A stretch of DNA of 64,000 nucleotides from the NCBI RefSeq assembly GCF_020510525.1, contig NZ_CP075188.1:1922001-1986000 (forward strand), in the 5' to 3' direction. Made by a program: the position numbers and the translations under genes. The notes below the pieces were generated by a model. That model was not told the DNA's origin. It worked only from the letters and a program-made list of their open reading frames with translations, and made no database searches. Below, piece by piece: positions 56,287-64,000 of this stretch (position 1 is its first letter; every line of letters starts with the position of its first letter). This DNA comes from Quatrionicoccus australiensis (GTDB lineage: Bacteria > Pseudomonadota > Gammaproteobacteria > Burkholderiales > Rhodocyclaceae).

Positions 56287-56822
56287 AAAACCGCATTTTT
56301 CGTATGTTGAGCGCTGTCGATGTGCTCGGTCTCTATCTCGGCCTGCTCAGCCTGCGCCTGCTGCTCGGCTGGGATTTTTTCGAGTCCGGGCTGGAGAAAT
56401 TCCGTGGCGAAAACTGGTTCGCCGACATCGTCGACCGCTTTCCCTTTCCGTTCAATGTCGTGCCGCCGGAGATCAGCTGGCAGATGGCGACCTGGTTCGA
56501 ATTGCTGGGCGGCGTTGCGCTGGTGCTGGGGCTGGCGACGCGCTTCTTTTCCGTGTCGCTGATCGTGTTGACCGTGGTCGCCATCGCCGCCGTGCATTGG
56601 CCGGAAAGCTGGTCCGGCCTGGCCGAACTGATGCAGGGTTACGGCTTCACCGACCACGGTCAGGGCAATTTCAAGCTGCCCGTGCTGTTCATTGGTATGC
56701 TGTGGCCGCTCGTGCTGCTCGGGCCGGGAAAGCTGTCGGTCGACGCTGTTTTTCGCCGTCTTTTCGAGCGCACCTCATCAACAGCCGCCTGCAGGACGCC
56801 GCCTTGCCCGACACCGCACTGA
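56283..56822 (+). CDS. hvfD: DoxX-family membrane protein (HvfD type)
   Basis: A 179-residue membrane protein with about four helices. Hallmarks are LRLLLGWDFFESGLEKFRGENWFADIVDRFP and WFELLGGVALVLGLATRF. DoxX proteins accompany DUF692/DUF2063 pairs in Hvf operons, and their role there is not settled. The ATG at 56283 overlaps the hvfC stop. The C-terminal residues (RTSSTAACRTPPCP) are read where the sigma gene starts in another frame. Confidence 0.85.
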   Translation: MKNRIFRMLSAVDVLGLYLGLLSLRLLLGWDFFESGLEKFRGENWFADIVDRFPFPFNVVPPEISWQMATWFELLGGVALVLGLATRFFSVSLIVLTVVAIAAVHWPESWSGLAELMQGYGFTDHGQGNFKLPVLFIGMLWPLVLLGPGKLSVDAVFRRLFERTSSTAACRTPPCPTPH

Positions 56823-57397
56823 TCGACGACGATTTTGTCACCGCCATCCGGCGCGACCTGTTGAAGTTCGCGCAACTGCAGTTGCGCGATGCGGCATTGG
56901 CCGAAGATGCGGTGCAGGAGGCGCTCGCTGCAGCCTGCTCGGGGTCACGCCAGTTTGCCGGGCGGGCGGCGCTGAAGACCTGGGTGTTTTCCATCCTGCG
57001 CCACAAGATCGTCGATCTGATCCGGCAGCAAAGCCGCACCACCAACATCTCGGCACTCGGCGACGACGAGGCCGGGCTGGATGAAGCCTTCGACACCTTG
57101 TTCAAGCAGAACGCCCACTGGCGGCCGGAGGCGCGCCCGGGCGACTGGGGCAACCCGGAGGAAGCGCTGCGCGAAAGCCGCTTCTGGGAGGTTTTCGAAA
57201 TCTGCCTGAATCACCTGCCGGAAAACACGGCGCGCGTCTTCATGATGCGCGAGTTTCTTGAATTCGAGACCGCCGAGGTCTGCAGCGAGCTGGCGATCAG
57301 CGTCAGCAACTGCAACGTGATCCTGCATCGCGCCCGCAACGGCCTGCGCCGCTGCCTGGAGACGAGCTGGTTCGCACCGGGAGAAAAGCCATGCTGA
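56804..57397 (+). CDS. ECF RNA polymerase sigma factor
   Basis: A sigma factor of about 197 residues. Region 2 is seen in FAQLQLRDAALAEDAVQEALAAAC and LKTWVFSILRHKIVDLIRQQ; region 4 in LPENTARVFMMREFLEFETAEVCSELAISVSNCNVILHRAR. The best start is a TTG at 56804 with CAGGA upstream, overlapping hvfD by 19 bases; a CTG five codons earlier is possible. It most likely drives the hvf operon together with the anti-sigma factor encoded next. Confidence 0.9.
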   Translation: MPDTALIDDDFVTAIRRDLLKFAQLQLRDAALAEDAVQEALAAACSGSRQFAGRAALKTWVFSILRHKIVDLIRQQSRTTNISALGDDEAGLDEAFDTLFKQNAHWRPEARPGDWGNPEEALRESRFWEVFEICLNHLPENTARVFMMREFLEFETAEVCSELAISVSNCNVILHRARNGLRRCLETSWFAPGEKPC

Positions 57398-57594
57398 GCT
57401 GCAAGGAAGCCACCCACCTGATGTCCGAAGGACTGGATCGCAAACTGGGCACTGGCGAGCAATTGCAGTTGCGCCTGCATCTGGCGATGTGCAGCGGCTG
57501 TCGCAACTTCCGCGAACAGATGGATTTCCTGCGCGCTGCCTGCCGCAACTTCCCCGGTCGGGACAAGGCGGACGAAAGCCAGCCGCCCAAATGA
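57391..57594 (+). CDS. Zinc-finger anti-sigma factor
   Basis: A 67-residue cytoplasmic protein of the zf-HC2 (ZAS) family: CKEATHLMSE, then H-x3-C-x2-C (HLAMCSGC). It lacks a transmembrane helix, so it would sense the signal in the cytoplasm, perhaps directly by its metal- and thiol-containing site. It overlaps the sigma gene by 7 bases, a classical sigma/anti-sigma coupling. Confidence 0.9.
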   Translation: MLSCKEATHLMSEGLDRKLGTGEQLQLRLHLAMCSGCRNFREQMDFLRAACRNFPGRDKADESQPPK

Positions 57595-57596
57595 AA

Positions 57597-57616
57597 AACG
57601 GGGCCGTAGCCCCGTT
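57597..57616. terminator. Terminator between the hvf operon and ccoNQ
   Basis: Stem aacggggc / gccccgtt with a cgta loop. On the minus strand it is followed by TTTT, so it ends the ccoNQ transcript. It may also end the hvf transcript. Confidence 0.75.
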
Positions 57617-57634
57617 GACCGTTCAGCCCGCCGT

Positions 57635-57814
57635 TCAGCGGCGCAGCAACAGCGCCTTGCGTTGCAGCTCCAGCTCTTCCGGATCGGAGAAGGGCAGGTT
57701 GGCGGCTTCGGCAAAGTCGGACTTGCGGCGGCCGCTGTAGGCCCAGAAAACGATCACGAGGAAGCAGACCAGGCCTGCAACGGTGATCAGGGAACGCATT
57801 TCGTTGATATCCAT
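57635..57814 (-). CDS. ccoQ: CcoQ-like cbb3 oxidase small subunit
   Basis: A 59-residue protein with one transmembrane helix (SLITVAGLVCFLVIVFWAY) and a charged cytosolic tail (SGRRKSDFAEAANLPF). This is the FixQ/CcoQ pattern. It lies 23 bases after ccoN, where ccoO would normally be found. The start at 57814 (MDINEMRSL) has a good position behind the ccoN stop. Confidence 0.88.
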   Translation of the reverse strand: MDINEMRSLITVAGLVCFLVIVFWAYSGRRKSDFAEAANLPFSDPEELELQRKALLLRR

Positions 57815-57837
57815 GGTGATGGCCTTTATCGCAAAGA

Positions 57838-59265
<1,428 letters not shown>

Positions 59266-59654
59266 TGAACGAGCCCTGTTGTTGAATGAAAGCGATCGTC
59301 GCTATGGTGCGGCGTATCGGGCCTTTTTTGTGGCCGGCTGTTGGTCAGGGACAGGGGGAAATAGTTCCGTTTTGTTACAAATAAATTTCGCCGGGAAGCC
59401 GCATAGGACAAGGGAATGCGGCGATCGGGCAAAGCCGGGGGCAGGGGAGTTTCAACTGGCGACTTCCCCCATGCTGTGAATCACTTGATGCCTGTGGATT
59501 AAATTTTTGTCCGGGACAGGCGCAGGCGAGCCGGGAATTTATAATGTTTCTCCCTGTTGACCGTCCGGAAGCGGCTGGAGGCTTCCGCCACTGTCCATTC
59601 ATTTGTCAGAAACTGTCCTCCTTGCTCCTTCGTCCCGCCAACCTCCTGAATGCC
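59266..59654. other. Divergent intergenic region between ccoN and a diguanylate cyclase gene
   Basis: 389 bases that must contain both promoters. I see no clear Fnr box. A GCCGCAT / ATGCGGC inverted repeat lies at 59398-59422, and a TATAAT at 59540-59545 lacks a matching -35 element. The open frame from 59544 is probably untranslated leader, as the real start of the cyclase is at 59655. Confidence 0.45.
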
Positions 59655-61040
59655 ATGCGCAACTGCTGCCTGGTCCTTGCCGTGCTGATGCTGCCGGTCG
59701 TCCACGCTGCCGACAGCGCGCCGCTTGCCATCGGGCTGACGGCGGACGAGCAGGCCTATGTCGAGCGGGTTGGCAGCATCCGGATGTGCGTCGATCCCGA
59801 CTGGACTCCCTTCGAGCACATCAACCCGCAAGGCCGGCATGAAGGCATCGCGGCCGATCTGGTGCAACTGGTGGCGAGCCGGGTCGGCCTGGATATCGAG
59901 CTCTACCCGGTCAAGACCTGGGAAGAAAGTCTGGCGGCGTCGCAGGGCAAGCATTGCCAGATCATGAGCTTTCTCAACCAGACGCCGGCGCGCGACCAAT
60001 GGCTGATCTTTACGCAGCCGATATTCAGCGACGCCAACATCATCGTGACACGCGAAGAGCACCCCTTCATTGGCGATCTGGCCGGCATCAAGGGCGAAAG
60101 CGTTGCCCTGCCGCGCGGCACGATGGTCGAAGAGCGGGTGCGGCGTGACTATCCCGGCTTGCGCGTCATCCTGACCAACAGTGAAGACGAGTCGGTTTCC
60201 CTGGTCTCGGCGCACCAGGCCGACATGACCATACGCTCGCTGATGGTTGCCGCCTATTCGATCAAGAAGGAAGGCCTGTTCAACCTGAAAATTGCCGGCC
60301 AGATTCCGGAATACACCAATCGTCTGCGGGTCGGCGTGCTCAAGGACGAGCCCGTTCTGCGCAACATTCTCGACAAGGCGGTCGGCAGCATTTCACCGCA
60401 GGAGCGCGAGGAGATTTCGAATCGGCATGTGGCCATCCATGTCCAGCCCAAGCCGGACTACCTGACGATATGGAAAATCGTGGCGGGTGCCACCTTGCTG
60501 CTGCTCATCGCGATTTACTGGAATCGCAAGCTGAGCACCCTGAACCGCGAGCTGGTCCGTCTTTCGGTAACCGATCGCCTGACCGGCCTGTTCAATCGCA
60601 GCAAGCTCGATGAAACCTTCGACATTGAAATCCAGCGTGCCTTGCGTTTCGGCCATACCTTCAGCGTCATCATGCTGGATATCGACTACTTCAAGCTGGT
60701 CAACGACCAGTTCGGGCATCAGGTCGGCGATCAGGTACTGGTTGAGGTGGCCCGGCTGCTTGCGGCGCGCCGCCGCGAAACCGACATTCTCGGCCGCTGG
60801 GGCGGCGAGGAATTCATGCTGATCTGTCCGCACACCGATGCGGACGGTGCCGCCATCCTGGCCGAAACCCTGCGCCAGGCTTTCGTGGCCGGCTCGTTCG
60901 TACAGGGCCTGCAGTTGACCGCAAGCTTCGGCGTGTCGGCCTTCCAGTCCGGGGACAAGGCCACCGATATCGTTGCCCGGGCCGATGCGGCGCTCTATCG
61001 CGCCAAGCACCTCGGGCGCAATCGCGTCGAAGTGCAATAA
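59655..61040 (+). CDS. Diguanylate cyclase with periplasmic solute-binding domain
   Basis: A 461-residue membrane signalling protein. A signal peptide (MRNCCLVLAVLMLPVVHAA) is followed by a periplasmic SBP_bac_3 domain (IRMCVDPDWTPFEHINPQGRHEGIAADL, about residues 35-270), a transmembrane helix (IVAGATLLLLIAIYW, about 300), and a GGDEF domain with GRWGGEEFMLI and an upstream DRLTGLFNR. It makes cyclic di-GMP in response to a periplasmic ligand, possibly an amino acid. A porin gene follows 8 bases later. Confidence 0.93.
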   Translation: MRNCCLVLAVLMLPVVHAADSAPLAIGLTADEQAYVERVGSIRMCVDPDWTPFEHINPQGRHEGIAADLVQLVASRVGLDIELYPVKTWEESLAASQGKHCQIMSFLNQTPARDQWLIFTQPIFSDANIIVTREEHPFIGDLAGIKGESVALPRGTMVEERVRRDYPGLRVILTNSEDESVSLVSAHQADMTIRSLMVAAYSIKKEGLFNLKIAGQIPEYTNRLRVGVLKDEPVLRNILDKAVGSISPQEREEISNRHVAIHVQPKPDYLTIWKIVAGATLLLLIAIYWNRKLSTLNRELVRLSVTDRLTGLFNRSKLDETFDIEIQRALRFGHTFSVIMLDIDYFKLVNDQFGHQVGDQVLVEVARLLAARRRETDILGRWGGEEFMLICPHTDADGAAILAETLRQAFVAGSFVQGLQLTASFGVSAFQSGDKATDIVARADAALYRAKHLGRNRVEVQ

Positions 61041-61048
61041 GCCGCAGC

Positions 61049-62389
61049 ATGCGCAAGTGCAGCGGTTTGTCCTCGCGGATGCGGCTGGTGCTGGCGGTTT
61101 CGGCCACTTGCGGCGCCTTGCCGGTGCAGGCCGGTGAAGACCTGCTCTCGGCCCTGGCCGAGAGCACTGTCTCCGGCTATTTCAAGGCCATGTACATCGC
61201 CGATGACAAGAAAGGCGGCCGCCTGGACCAGAGCACGGCCGGCTTCGGCGGCAAGCTTGGCGGCGAGACCGGGACTTTCTACGGTTTCAGCCTGAAAGCC
61301 GCGTGGTACACCACCGGCGATCTCGGTACGCGGCGCGACGATGCGCGGCGCACCGATGCCTACATGTTCGATGTCGACAAGAAGCCGTATTCGCTGATCG
61401 GTGAAGCGCAAATCCGCTTCGCAGCTGGCCGGACCCGGCTGCTTGCCGGGCGGCAGGAATTTTTCTCGCCGCTGATCAACACCTACGACTACCGGATCAT
61501 TCCCAACCTGTTCGAGGCCGTGACGCTGACCAATCGCGACCTGCCCGACACCACGCTGACCCTGGCCTATGTCAGCCGGATGTCCGGTCTGGACGGCGTG
61601 GTCAGCTTTGCCGAGTTCCGCAGCATGTCGCAGCAGGCCTACACCTCGCTGCGCGTCGCAGCCAACGGCGCGATCGACGGCCCGCATGGCACGACGCTCG
61701 ATCCGTCCAGCGTGGTCGGCAACAAGGGCGTCTGGGTCACCGGCCTGGTCTATGACAAGGCATTCCGCGTCCAGGCCTGGAATTATTACGGCGTCGATAC
61801 CCTGAACTCGCTGTATCTCGACGGCCGGGTGAAACGGGATTTCGGCAATGATATTTCGCTCGTCGCCGAGGCGCAGACCTACCATGTCGCGGAAGTCGGT
61901 CAGTTCAAGGACTATCTGGCCCGCCAGGGGCTCAACGCGAGCTACTCGCTGTACGGCCTCAAGGGCACCCTGGCGCATCAGGCGAGCGGCCTGAGCCTGG
62001 CACTGGCCGGCAACCGGTTCACCGGCCAGCGCAACACGGTCAGCGCCTATGGCAACTGGGGCGGCTACCCGGAGTTTGTTTTGATGCCCTATGTCAACGC
62101 CGAAAACAACGGTGTTTCGGCCATTGCCGGCAGCCGGACGGCCAAGCTCACCGTGCTGTGGGATCTACGCTCGATTGGCCTGGCCGAGCAGAGCCTGCTG
62201 TTCGGGCATGCCCGCATTGATATCGACGACGCCATCCAGCCGGCCAGCGATATCGTCGTCAACAGCCTGATCTACCGTGCCCGCCTGAGTCCGAAAGTCT
62301 CGGCCCGCCTCGCTGCGGAGGCGAGAAGCTCGGCCAACAGCCGCTACGACAACAAGTTCGTCGCGCTGGCGCTGCGCTACGATTTTTGA
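61049..62389 (+). CDS. OprD-like outer-membrane porin
   Basis: A 446-residue beta-barrel protein with a signal peptide (cleavage near VQA-GED). Amphipathic strands recur throughout, and the protein ends in the outer-membrane signature LALRYDF with terminal Phe. The segments FKAMYIADDKK, RLLAGRQEFFSPLIN and DLRSIGLAEQSLLFGHARIDI resemble OprD-family substrate-specific porins. Its transported substrate is unknown. It starts 8 bases after the diguanylate cyclase gene and may supply or relate to its ligand. Confidence 0.8.
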   Translation: MRKCSGLSSRMRLVLAVSATCGALPVQAGEDLLSALAESTVSGYFKAMYIADDKKGGRLDQSTAGFGGKLGGETGTFYGFSLKAAWYTTGDLGTRRDDARRTDAYMFDVDKKPYSLIGEAQIRFAAGRTRLLAGRQEFFSPLINTYDYRIIPNLFEAVTLTNRDLPDTTLTLAYVSRMSGLDGVVSFAEFRSMSQQAYTSLRVAANGAIDGPHGTTLDPSSVVGNKGVWVTGLVYDKAFRVQAWNYYGVDTLNSLYLDGRVKRDFGNDISLVAEAQTYHVAEVGQFKDYLARQGLNASYSLYGLKGTLAHQASGLSLALAGNRFTGQRNTVSAYGNWGGYPEFVLMPYVNAENNGVSAIAGSRTAKLTVLWDLRSIGLAEQSLLFGHARIDIDDAIQPASDIVVNSLIYRARLSPKVSARLAAEARSSANSRYDNKFVALALRYDF

Positions 62390-62473
62390 TGCGGCGGACC
62401 TTCGTCACGGTGCCGGCCGCCTGCGGCATAATCCGCGGCTTTCCCTGCCGCTTTTACTTCTCCCGCCTTGTCG

Positions 62474-63178
62474 ATGACCCACCCGGAACAGCCTGAAGCA
62501 TCCCGCCTCTCCATCCTGGCGCTGACCGCGCCGGTGGCGATGGGCTACGTACCGCTCGGCTCGGTATTCGGCTTTCTCTTCGTCCAGGCCGGCGCCGAGT
62601 GGTGGCTGGCCGTGCTTGCCAGCCTCTGCGTCTATGCCGGCGCGGCGCAATTCATGATGATCCCGATGCTCGCTGCCGGCCTGCCGGTCGGCGCCATTGC
62701 GCTGGCAACGCTGATCGTCAATCTGCGCCATATTTTCTACGGCCTGTCGCTGCTCGAAAGAATGCCGAACCAGCGTCTGCTGCGCTGGTATCTGGTTTTT
62801 GCGCTGACCGACGAGACCTATTCGCTACTGACCTCACTGCCCAAAACCGTCGGCCACCGCCAGATGGCGGGGATTGCGCTACTCAATCAGGGCTGGTGGT
62901 TGCTCGGTACGCTGCTCGGCGCCCTGATCGGCGCCAGCGCCAAGCTGCCGCTGGCCGGCCTCGACTTTGCCCTGGCTGCGCTGTTTGCCGTGCTGACGGT
63001 GGAGCAGTGGCGGGCGCGCCGGGATGCCTTCCCGATCTGGGTGGCGTTGTTTGCCTACGGCATTGCCCAGTGGCTGGCGCCGCAACAGGCGCTGCTGATC
63101 GCCATCGTGCTGAGCATCCTGGTTGGCCTGTGGCGCAAGCCGGCGAGCGCGGAATTGTCCGGCGAGGCAAAGCAATGA
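62474..63178 (+). CDS. azlC: AzlC-family branched-chain amino acid exporter subunit
   Basis: A 234-residue membrane protein with the AzlC signature (APVAMGYVPLGSVFGFLFVQAG, LCVYAGAAQFMMIPML, IVNLRHIFYGLSLL, FALTDETYSLL). With AzlD it exports branched-chain amino acids or analogues. The ATG at 62474 is preferred over a TTG two codons earlier. It overlaps azlD by 4 bases. Confidence 0.9.
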   Translation: MTHPEQPEASRLSILALTAPVAMGYVPLGSVFGFLFVQAGAEWWLAVLASLCVYAGAAQFMMIPMLAAGLPVGAIALATLIVNLRHIFYGLSLLERMPNQRLLRWYLVFALTDETYSLLTSLPKTVGHRQMAGIALLNQGWWLLGTLLGALIGASAKLPLAGLDFALAALFAVLTVEQWRARRDAFPIWVALFAYGIAQWLAPQQALLIAIVLSILVGLWRKPASAELSGEAKQ

Positions 63179-63504
63179 GCGACAGTCCCTACATCATCAC
63201 GGTGCTGCTGGCGATGGCGCTGGTCACCTTTGCCTTGCGCGCCTTGCCTTTCCTGGCGGCGCAATGGCTGGGCAGGCACCCCTGGGTTGCCCAACTCGGG
63301 CGCTTCCTGCCGCTCGCCATCATGACCCTGTTGCTGCTGCATGCCATGCATGGCGCCAGCAGCGAACACGCCGCCGGCCCCTGGCCGGAACTGGTGGCAG
63401 TCGCGGTGGTTGTGCTGCTGCAATTGAAGAGTCGCAATCCCTTGTTGAGCATCGTCGCAGGCACCGGGTTATATGTCCTTCTCAGGAATTTTGGCCTGGT
63501 TTGA
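63175..63504 (+). CDS. azlD: AzlD-family transporter subunit
   Basis: A 109-residue membrane protein with three to four helices (YIITVLLAMALVTFALRALPF, FLPLAIMTLLLLHAM, PELVAVAVVVLLQL). It is the small partner of AzlC. The ATG overlaps the azlC stop, supporting co-translation. Confidence 0.9.
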   Translation: MSDSPYIITVLLAMALVTFALRALPFLAAQWLGRHPWVAQLGRFLPLAIMTLLLLHAMHGASSEHAAGPWPELVAVAVVVLLQLKSRNPLLSIVAGTGLYVLLRNFGLV

Positions 63505-63530
63505 GGCGTCGACCGGTGTGTGGTCAGTCT

Positions 63531-64000
63531 TTACAGTAGGCATGGCGAAAACTCCTGTAACGGCGGGGGCAACTTCTCCTTGTCGAGCAAACCGACAACG
63601 CTGCCGATAACCAGCAGGGTCGGCGGTTTCACGGCGAATTTTCTTGCCGTTTCCGGCAGAAGGTTGAGCCGGCTCGGGTAGATGCGCTGTTGCGGCCAGG
63701 TCGCCTTGTAGATCAACGCGGCCGGTGTGTCGCCGGGCAGGCCGGCGGCCTGCAACTGCTCGCTGATGATTTCCAGGCCCTTGACGCCCATGTAGATGAC
63801 GACCGTCTGCTTGGGCTGGGCGAGGGCGGCCCAGTTCAGGTCTATCGTGTGATCCTTGAGATGGCCGGTAACGAAGACGCAGCTTTGCGCGTGCTCGCGG
63901 TGCGTCAGCGGAAAGCCGAAGGCGGCCGCGGCGCCGAGCGCTGCCGTGATGCCGGGGACGATGTCGACCGGGATGCCGTTTTCAAGGAGCAATTCCATTT
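63531..64000 (-). CDS. cobA: Uroporphyrinogen-III C-methyltransferase, 3' part (truncated at window edge)
   Basis: The visible 156 residues are the C-terminal part of a SAM-dependent tetrapyrrole methylase: VDIVPGITAALGAAAAFGFPLTHRE, VFVTGHLKDHT, VIYMGVKGLEIISEQL, and ALIYKATWPQQR, ending PTLLVIGSVVGL. This matches SUMT enzymes that make precorrin-2 for siroheme, heme d1 or cobalamin. It could be the C-terminal half of CysG, but the end of the gene fits CobA/NirE-type proteins too. The N-terminus lies beyond 64000. Confidence 0.85.
   Translation of the reverse strand, partial: MELLLENGIPVDIVPGITAALGAAAAFGFPLTHREHAQSCVFVTGHLKDHTIDLNWAALAQPKQTVVIYMGVKGLEIISEQLQAAGLPGDTPAALIYKATWPQQRIYPSRLNLLPETARKFAVKPPTLLVIGSVVGLLDKEKLPPPLQEFSPCLL

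Noticed and set aside
59367-59385. Possible Fnr box (TTGTTACAAATAAA) upstream of ccoN
   Set aside because: It deviates from TTGAT-N4-ATCAA at several positions; not supported.
59540-59545. TATAAT upstream of the diguanylate cyclase gene
   Set aside because: No -35 element within 15-19 bases; noted only as part of the intergenic description.

Overview
This window is chromosomal DNA of a betaproteobacterium, most likely Rhodocyclales of the Dechloromonas/Azonexus type. The support is the GC-rich codon use, the order yceF | yceD-rpmF-plsX-fabHDG-acpP-fabF-ygfX | nadB | rpoE-rseC-mucD-lepA-lepB-rnc-era-recO-pdxJ-acpS-nagZ, an EF-P with Arg32 encoded beside its rhamnosyltransferase EarP, and a denitrification-type nitric oxide reductase locus. 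Taxonomy is inferred from gene content and order, not from a search.

Layout. 1-11.8 kb: end of an AsmA-like gene, tyrB (minus), uvrB, a low-molecular-weight phosphatase, rne (minus) divergent from rluC, then a HAD phosphatase, a Rieske protein and an S49 peptidase. 11-18.9 kb: a methyltransferase and yceF (minus), then the phospholipid/fatty-acid operon from a near-consensus sigma70 promoter at 12389. 18.9-23.4 kb: nadB (minus) and rpoE-rseC-mucD without rseA or rseB. 23.4-30.8 kb: the lepA to nagZ operon, in which five consecutive gene pairs overlap by 4 bases. 30.8-37.5 kb: a hypothetical gene, argC, efp and earP (minus), then udg, uvrC and pgsA. 37.6-38.04 kb: tRNA-Gly, tRNA-Cys, tRNA-Gly, tRNA-Leu.

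38.1-43.6 kb is accessory-like: three small unknown genes, a secreted HExxH protein, an RNase H-fold protein, and a four-gene operon of a minimal J-domain protein with three unrecognised proteins. 43.6-45.9 kb holds a glutathione peroxidase and an Aer-like chemoreceptor (minus). 46.2-54.2 kb is the nitric oxide reductase region: norE, norF, norQ, a membrane ferredoxin, norD, norC, norB and a nosD-like gene. Fnr/Dnr-type sites precede norE and norC, and a 163-bp imperfect palindrome runs into the start of the ferredoxin gene.

54.2-57.6 kb is a RiPP metallophore operon of the HvfABCD type (Cys-rich precursor, DUF692/MNIO enzyme, DUF2063 partner, DoxX membrane protein) followed directly by an ECF sigma factor and a zinc-finger anti-sigma factor. 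57.6-59.3 kb (minus) carries ccoN and ccoQ alone, without ccoO or ccoP. 59.6-64 kb has a periplasmic-sensor diguanylate cyclase, an OprD-like porin, azlCD, and the 3' end of a uroporphyrinogen-III methyltransferase gene cut by the window edge.

The best candidates for new biology are the sigma-coupled hvf operon, the J-domain operon, the long palindrome, the rseA-less rpoE locus and the orphan ccoNQ pair.
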